Part shown: positions 60,259 to 64,000 of the stretch, in pieces
How positions within the stretch are numbered: position 1 is the stretch's first letter
How the letters are laid out: the number at the start of each line of letters is the position of its first letter
From: Doris montereyensis
Lineage: Eukaryota > Mollusca > Gastropoda > Nudibranchia > Dorididae
Direction: 5' to 3'
Length of the DNA stretch: 64,000 bases
NCBI GenBank assembly: GCA_037039925.1
Contig: JAXRKP010000084.1
Location: 10,001-74,000 of the forward strand
Notes under the pieces: generated by a model
The model's database searches: none
The model's input: the letters and a program-made list of their open reading frames with translations, nothing else
Told to the model about the DNA's origin: nothing
Translations under genes and position numbers: made by a program

Positions 60259-63200
60259 AATGTCTATCTTGGTGTGAAATAAGTTCTTATGTCTGTCTTT
60301 CAAGACTTTTCAAGTCTGTCTCTTGACAAGAAAAATTGTCTTTAATCTTAGGTTACAAGTCATTTAAAATTCCCCTGTACAACAATATTCATTAACCGAC
60401 AAAACAAAAAAAAAATGAAATATATATCTAAAAATTGAGTCATCAAAAAAAATGAAATGATGATATCTCAGGATAAAAATTGTTCTTTTAATATTCAGGT
60501 CAAATCTAATCAAAGCAATGGGTTTTTTTTCAGAAGTGGAAGATGTCAAGTAATTTAAACCAAAGTAAATGCTTCCACTCCCACCACCCCGCCTCCTCAT
60601 TTTTGGCCAAAATGGAAAAAATAGAAAAGAGAAGAAAAAAAAAGCTGGCAGTCAAATTCCAGCAGTAAACTTTCATTGATTGATAAAGTGAAAAGTAACG
60701 ATAGACAAAGAAAGCAGAAGGCCAGCAAGCAATCTAACTGTGCTTACAGTAAATACTGATGAACTGAGTAAGTCGGTTAATAATAATACAATTTATTTCT
60801 ATAGCACCCACTCCCATGACAGCTCTACTATGAAGTAAATAAGGAAATATGATTAAGTTGAAAGGAAGAGAAAATTTGAAATGAGTCTGCCGAGTGATGA
60901 AATACGCACCCATCCACAGCAAACTCCCAGTAACCCTTCATCGTCACAGGCACGTAGGTGAAATCTCCAGCGTACTTCTTAGGATCGCTACCTCCAAACA
61001 CAAGTTCTCCTCCTCTGTGGCATCTGGGTCTCTGTAGGAAAAGAATACTTTGATTATGATGTGACACAATACAGCCAGCCTGGTAAACAACATGTATCTA
61101 ATCATTGGATTGCATCACGTATTCCATGCCTTGTGTGGCACAAGGAAGGGTACCATAGAAATAAACAAAGAATGATGCTAACTGCTTGTTTGAGGTGAGA
61201 AACAAAACAGTGCAAGCAAGTCTGATCAGATGTCTTACCGTGTCAAGCCCACCACTTTCCCAGAGTCGATTTATCTCATTCAATGAGCCATGGCACCATA
61301 TGCGGTGTACATTTCATTGAAATTTACACTGTCCACTGCATGCGGTGTATATTTCATTGAAATTTATACTGTCCACCATATTGGGTGAATATTTCATTGA
61401 AATTTACATTATTCACCTATTGGTGTATATTTCATTGAAATTTACACTTGGTGTATATTTCATTGAAATTTACACTATTCACTTATTGGGTGTATATTTC
61501 ATTGAAATTTACATTATTCACCATTTGGGTGTATATTTCATTGAAATTTCATTCACCCTAAATTTACAATTTATACTGTCCACGTATATTTCATTGAAAT
61601 TTACACTGTCCACCATTTTGCGGCATATATTTCATTGCAATGAACACTGTACATCATATGCAGTGTCTCAGGATGACTTAAGAGGAAACATCAAGATGAA
61701 AGATGTGGGACAGAATGGAAGAAAAACAAACAAATCAGAAGCACCCTTCAACCACTCACCCACCAGATACAGTGACTCAAAATAAAATAAGAGCAAACAG
61801 CAAGATGTAAGAGATGTGAGAAAGTAAAAGAAAGAAGTAGAAACTACCAGTATTGCCTGCCAACTGCCGAATTGAATTGAGCAAAGAAGGCGAATCATCT
61901 GCTTATCAAAACTTTTTATTTTGACTGGAGAAACCTTTGAAGATAAAGAAAAGGGATGAGAGAAAAATTGTCCAGGTCAATCAAACCCACATATTGAAAG
62001 GTAAAACCAAAAGATAACGTAAACTTTCTTCCAGAGCCCAGAGCCAGCGTTTCCTGATTTCTGTAGCATGAAGTAGAACAGGTAATAATAATCACCATCC
62101 GGACAGGACGCTGGTCTGACACAAGATTTTACTCCCAAGTTAGTGCTTTTACCCACTTGCACCTCGGTCAAGTGAGGAAAATACGTGTTAAGTCTTTCCC
62201 AAGGAACACAATATCGAACCTAGCTTTGCTAGAATACAAACCCGGGACTTCTCTGTCCCAAGTCCTGCAGCCTAACCCCTTGGTCACCAATGCCACAAAA
62301 AGATAACATGAAAGATGTTTAAGTTTTGACATCTGTGACGTCATCTTTAGGAAAGCTGAGACAACTCTTGTTTTGCTATTTAAGCTTTTCTTGAGATCGG
62401 TAGCAATAATTTTCAACACATGAATGGTGAACAGCTTGGCATCATATATTATTAAAAACATGTCCATAGAAAATATCATTAAAAATTTCCCTTGAAGCGT
62501 AATTAACTCCTCAAAAGGTGATATTCTTTCTTGCATTGTTTCTGCTTTTGATTGTTCCAGCCCTCAAATAAAATCTTTTTAAAAAAAGGAGAGATCGCTT
62601 ACACACAAAAACTTCCACAAAAATAACTACAACAAAAAAAAAGTACCAAAAAACCCCAACCCCAAGCATTTAAATGAAACTGATAACAAACAAAAAAGAA
62701 AAGACAACATATTTGTCTCGTTGAAAATATAGTGTAGTGTCTAATTGGTATACTTCCCCATTGCAGCCACTCAGATGCCATGTTCATGGTACGTAATGGA
62801 AGAGTGCATTGGAAAATGGTCACAGTCATATTCACAAAAACTATATCATTATCCAATCATTTGACGGAAGTTTCTTTTTGCAGTATAAATAACTTAACTT
62901 TAAGAGGACCCCTAGAATGTATGATATTATAATAACAGCATAAAACTATTAAAAGTCAAGCTACTTCCTTGTAGACAAAAAGAGTGACACACTACAAATA
63001 TCAATATGCTTCAAACTGCTCTTTTCTCAGACTATGAGCGATTCTCTCATGAATTCTTCATGAATAACCGACAAGCTGATGCTGTCAAATCAAATTACTT
63101 TGAACATAAGTTTGATTCACTCTGTTAGTTCATATCTTGTCTTCTTGTAACCATGATTTCGAGGAGTATTGTCATAACAGATTTTTTAAGCACGTTAGCA

Positions 63201-63664
63201 AGGTCTTGAGTTTGTTAGATCAATTGATGACATCAAGATAAAGGAATTGGAGAAATGAAGCTTTGAAGTGAGGTCTAACTCCCTCAGTATGTTCTCAATT
63301 TTTTAACCTATTTGTGCAATATTTACTATTATTTACCTCTGTATTTTTTATTCTTCATTCACACTTCTACTGTCCTTAATCACCAATCTTCCTCTTTACA
63401 CTCAGATTATAAAGATAACATTACACACACTGTTCCTCATTTACAGAAATAAAAAATCACCCACCTGTTCAGATAGAAGGAAAATACAGGTTGAGCCACA
63501 AGTTTTTGCTCAACCATTCTATAGAAAGGGGGAACAACTCCATCAACAGCGATGACGTCATATGCCAGACCAAGAATCCCGTCAAATTTCGCTTGCACGA
63601 AAGTTTCTCCAGGCTGTTTAACGGCCTCAGCAAAAGTTTGATCTTTGACTGATATTCCACAAAC
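58065..63664 (-). CDS. CTSD: Cathepsin D-like aspartic protease, 3' part (runs off the right edge)
   Basis: Four exons (63664-63465, 61031-60910, 59513-59372, 58468-58065) with GT..AG borders and matching phases encode the last ~289 residues of a pepsin-fold lysosomal protease. Landmarks in order: [81 protein letters not shown] (second catalytic Asp), [32 protein letters not shown] and [20 protein letters not shown]. The proline loop and two Cys pairs are cathepsin D features; NVT is a possible glycosylation site. Signal peptide, propeptide, flap and first DTG lie upstream, beyond 64000. Two one-base frame breaks (at 61012-61013 and 58309-58312) and a ~51-residue C-terminal extension are unusual. 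Confidence 0.93.
59372..59513 (-). CDS. CTSD: Cathepsin D exon with the second catalytic Asp
   Basis: 142 bases; acceptor tttgacag|cata, donor gag|gtactg. Encodes [40 protein letters not shown] and TPAGAGE. DTGTS is the C-terminal-lobe active-site motif, and the Cys-x3-Cys just before it matches human LCKEGCEAIVDTGTS. Intact. Confidence 0.95.
59600..60256 (+). mobile_element. L2-like LINE 3' end in a cathepsin D intron (antisense)
   Basis: Plus-strand ORF2 C-terminal remnant: [40 protein letters not shown], then in another frame VWNALLLL and [14 protein letters not shown]. The 3' UTR has a (gatt)n run at 60068-60105 and the stem-like end tgcgcctagagctgc...gggcgctatagaaatg, and finishes in (att)n at 60208-60256. 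The gene is on the other strand. Confidence 0.82.
60774..60862 (-). mobile_element. LINE 3' tail fragment, inverted to the one at 60150-60256
   Basis: In reverse: tagtagagctgtcatgggag + tgggtgctatagaaataaat + tgtattattattaa. This is the same 3' end as the LINE at 59600-60256, in the opposite orientation, about 600 bases away in the same intron. Confidence 0.7.
60910..61031 (-). CDS. CTSD: Cathepsin D exon with GGELVFGG
   Basis: 122 bases; acceptor cctacag|agaccc, donor gatgg|gtgcgt. From the acceptor the phase inherited from the previous exon gives R-DPDATE, the expected family wording (human RDPDAQPGGEL). The following [18 protein letters not shown] lies in another frame. One G missing from the GG at 61012-61013 (C on the plus strand) explains it. 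Without the indel, use of a donor 4 bases further on would give an in-frame but non-conserved [12 protein letters not shown]. Confidence 0.88.
61288..61645. repeat. ~39-bp degenerate minisatellite in a cathepsin D intron
   Basis: About nine copies of gtatatttcattgaaattta + cactgtccaccatatgcg with deletions and shortened spacers. The short frames in it are by-products. Confidence 0.88.
61660..61860 (+). mobile_element. Two tandem family-4 copies
   Basis: gtctcaggatgacttaagag + gaaacatcaagatgaaagat (61667-61730), then gtgactcaaaataaaataag + agcaaacagcaagatgtaag ... gaaagaagtagaaactacca + g (61772-61852). The second copy has the usual right end. Confidence 0.6.
62050..62300 (-). mobile_element. 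SINE-1 copy in a cathepsin D intron
   Basis: In reverse: head ttgtggcattggtgaccaag + gggttaggctgcaggacttg, B box reverse-equivalent gggtttgtattct, body gttccttgggaaagacttaa, tgcaaatgggt-like gtgcaagtgggtaaaagcac, aacttgggagtaaaatcttg, gaccagcgtcctgtccggat. Same orientation as the gene. The 3' tail is lost. Confidence 0.87.
62301..63464. other. CTSD: Intron sequence of cathepsin D
   Basis: AT-rich, no repeat family or exon recognised. A missed small exon cannot be excluded, but the phases of the exons on both sides fit each other directly. Confidence 0.5.
63465..63664 (-). CDS. CTSD: Cathepsin D exon with the FDGILGL block
   Basis: 200 bases; acceptor gtgtcag|gtttgt, donor aacag|gtgggt. Encodes [36 protein letters not shown] and [33 protein letters not shown] is diagnostic for A1 aspartic proteases. 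In human cathepsin D the matching words are [20 protein letters not shown]. Confidence 0.93.
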
Positions 63665-64000
63665 CTGACACACATTGCAACAAAAAAAAACTGTCTTTAA
63701 ATATGTGCAAATTTCTGCAACATCTCAGGGCTTTTTTGATCTATAGAAAACAGTTTTGTGATGATGGTAGTGATTTGTAAGAAATTAGACGACAAAGAGT
63801 GAAGCCTTAAATTTAAATGTCCTATTATTCATCAATGTATATAAAGTACTGTAACACCACTTTCTTTTTCTTCCAGGTTTGAAATTGTCATGAATGCAAA
63901 GCAGATGCACTATTAGCAATTGATGAATGAAAAGTATATATGTATCACGCTTTACAAACGTCACTAGACCATCATTCTTACTGTCATGACATCTGTGCTG
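63665..64000. other. CTSD: Upstream intron of cathepsin D to the window edge
   Basis: Follows the acceptor at 63666/63665. No further exon is recognisable before 64000, so the part encoding the flap and first active-site Asp lies outside. Confidence 0.5.

Overview
This is nuclear DNA of a multicellular animal. It has spliced genes with GT..AG introns, tRNA-derived SINEs, decayed non-LTR retrotransposons, a TIR transposon and very many minisatellites. An invertebrate, plausibly a mollusc, fits the repeat mix and the cathepsin D sequence, but that placement is inference. There is no operon, CRISPR array or other prokaryotic system.

Bases 1 to about 40,180 hold no gene I can support. The stretch is a chain of about twenty unrelated tandem arrays (units of 18, 21, 27, 34, 37, 41, 43, 45, 59, 61 and 79 bp, plus long GA/CT tracts) separated by short low-copy gaps and mobile-element remnants. 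By my reading tandem repeats make up about 23 kb of the 64 kb, nearly all of it here. The long open frames in this half arise because many unit lengths are multiples of three or consist of CT; they are not genes. Two arrays grew inside SINEs: a 43-bp array in the tRNA-like head of one SINE family (6.1-7.96 kb) and a 41-bp array in the body of another (19.0-20.3 kb). A 5'-truncated LINE and a SINE have each landed inside a minisatellite.

From about 40.3 kb the character changes. A complete METTL15 gene lies on the minus strand (40387-44847). It encodes the mitochondrial 12S rRNA N4-cytidine methyltransferase, the RsmH/MraW homologue, in five coding exons. At 45.6-52.7 kb follow a TIR element with TA flanks carrying a nested SINE, SINE and LINE fragments, a GA-rich dispersed repeat, and a nearly full-length but broken APE-type LINE. 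The 3' part of a cathepsin D gene is at 58065-63664 on the minus strand (four exons; signal peptide, propeptide and first catalytic Asp lie beyond the right edge). Its introns carry LINE and SINE copies and a minisatellite.

Both genes show one-base frame breaks against otherwise well conserved reading frames, at least three of them in short homopolymers. The simplest reading is uncorrected base-run errors in the assembly rather than dead genes. The two genes have no evident functional link: one acts in mitochondrial ribosome maturation, the other in lysosomal proteolysis.
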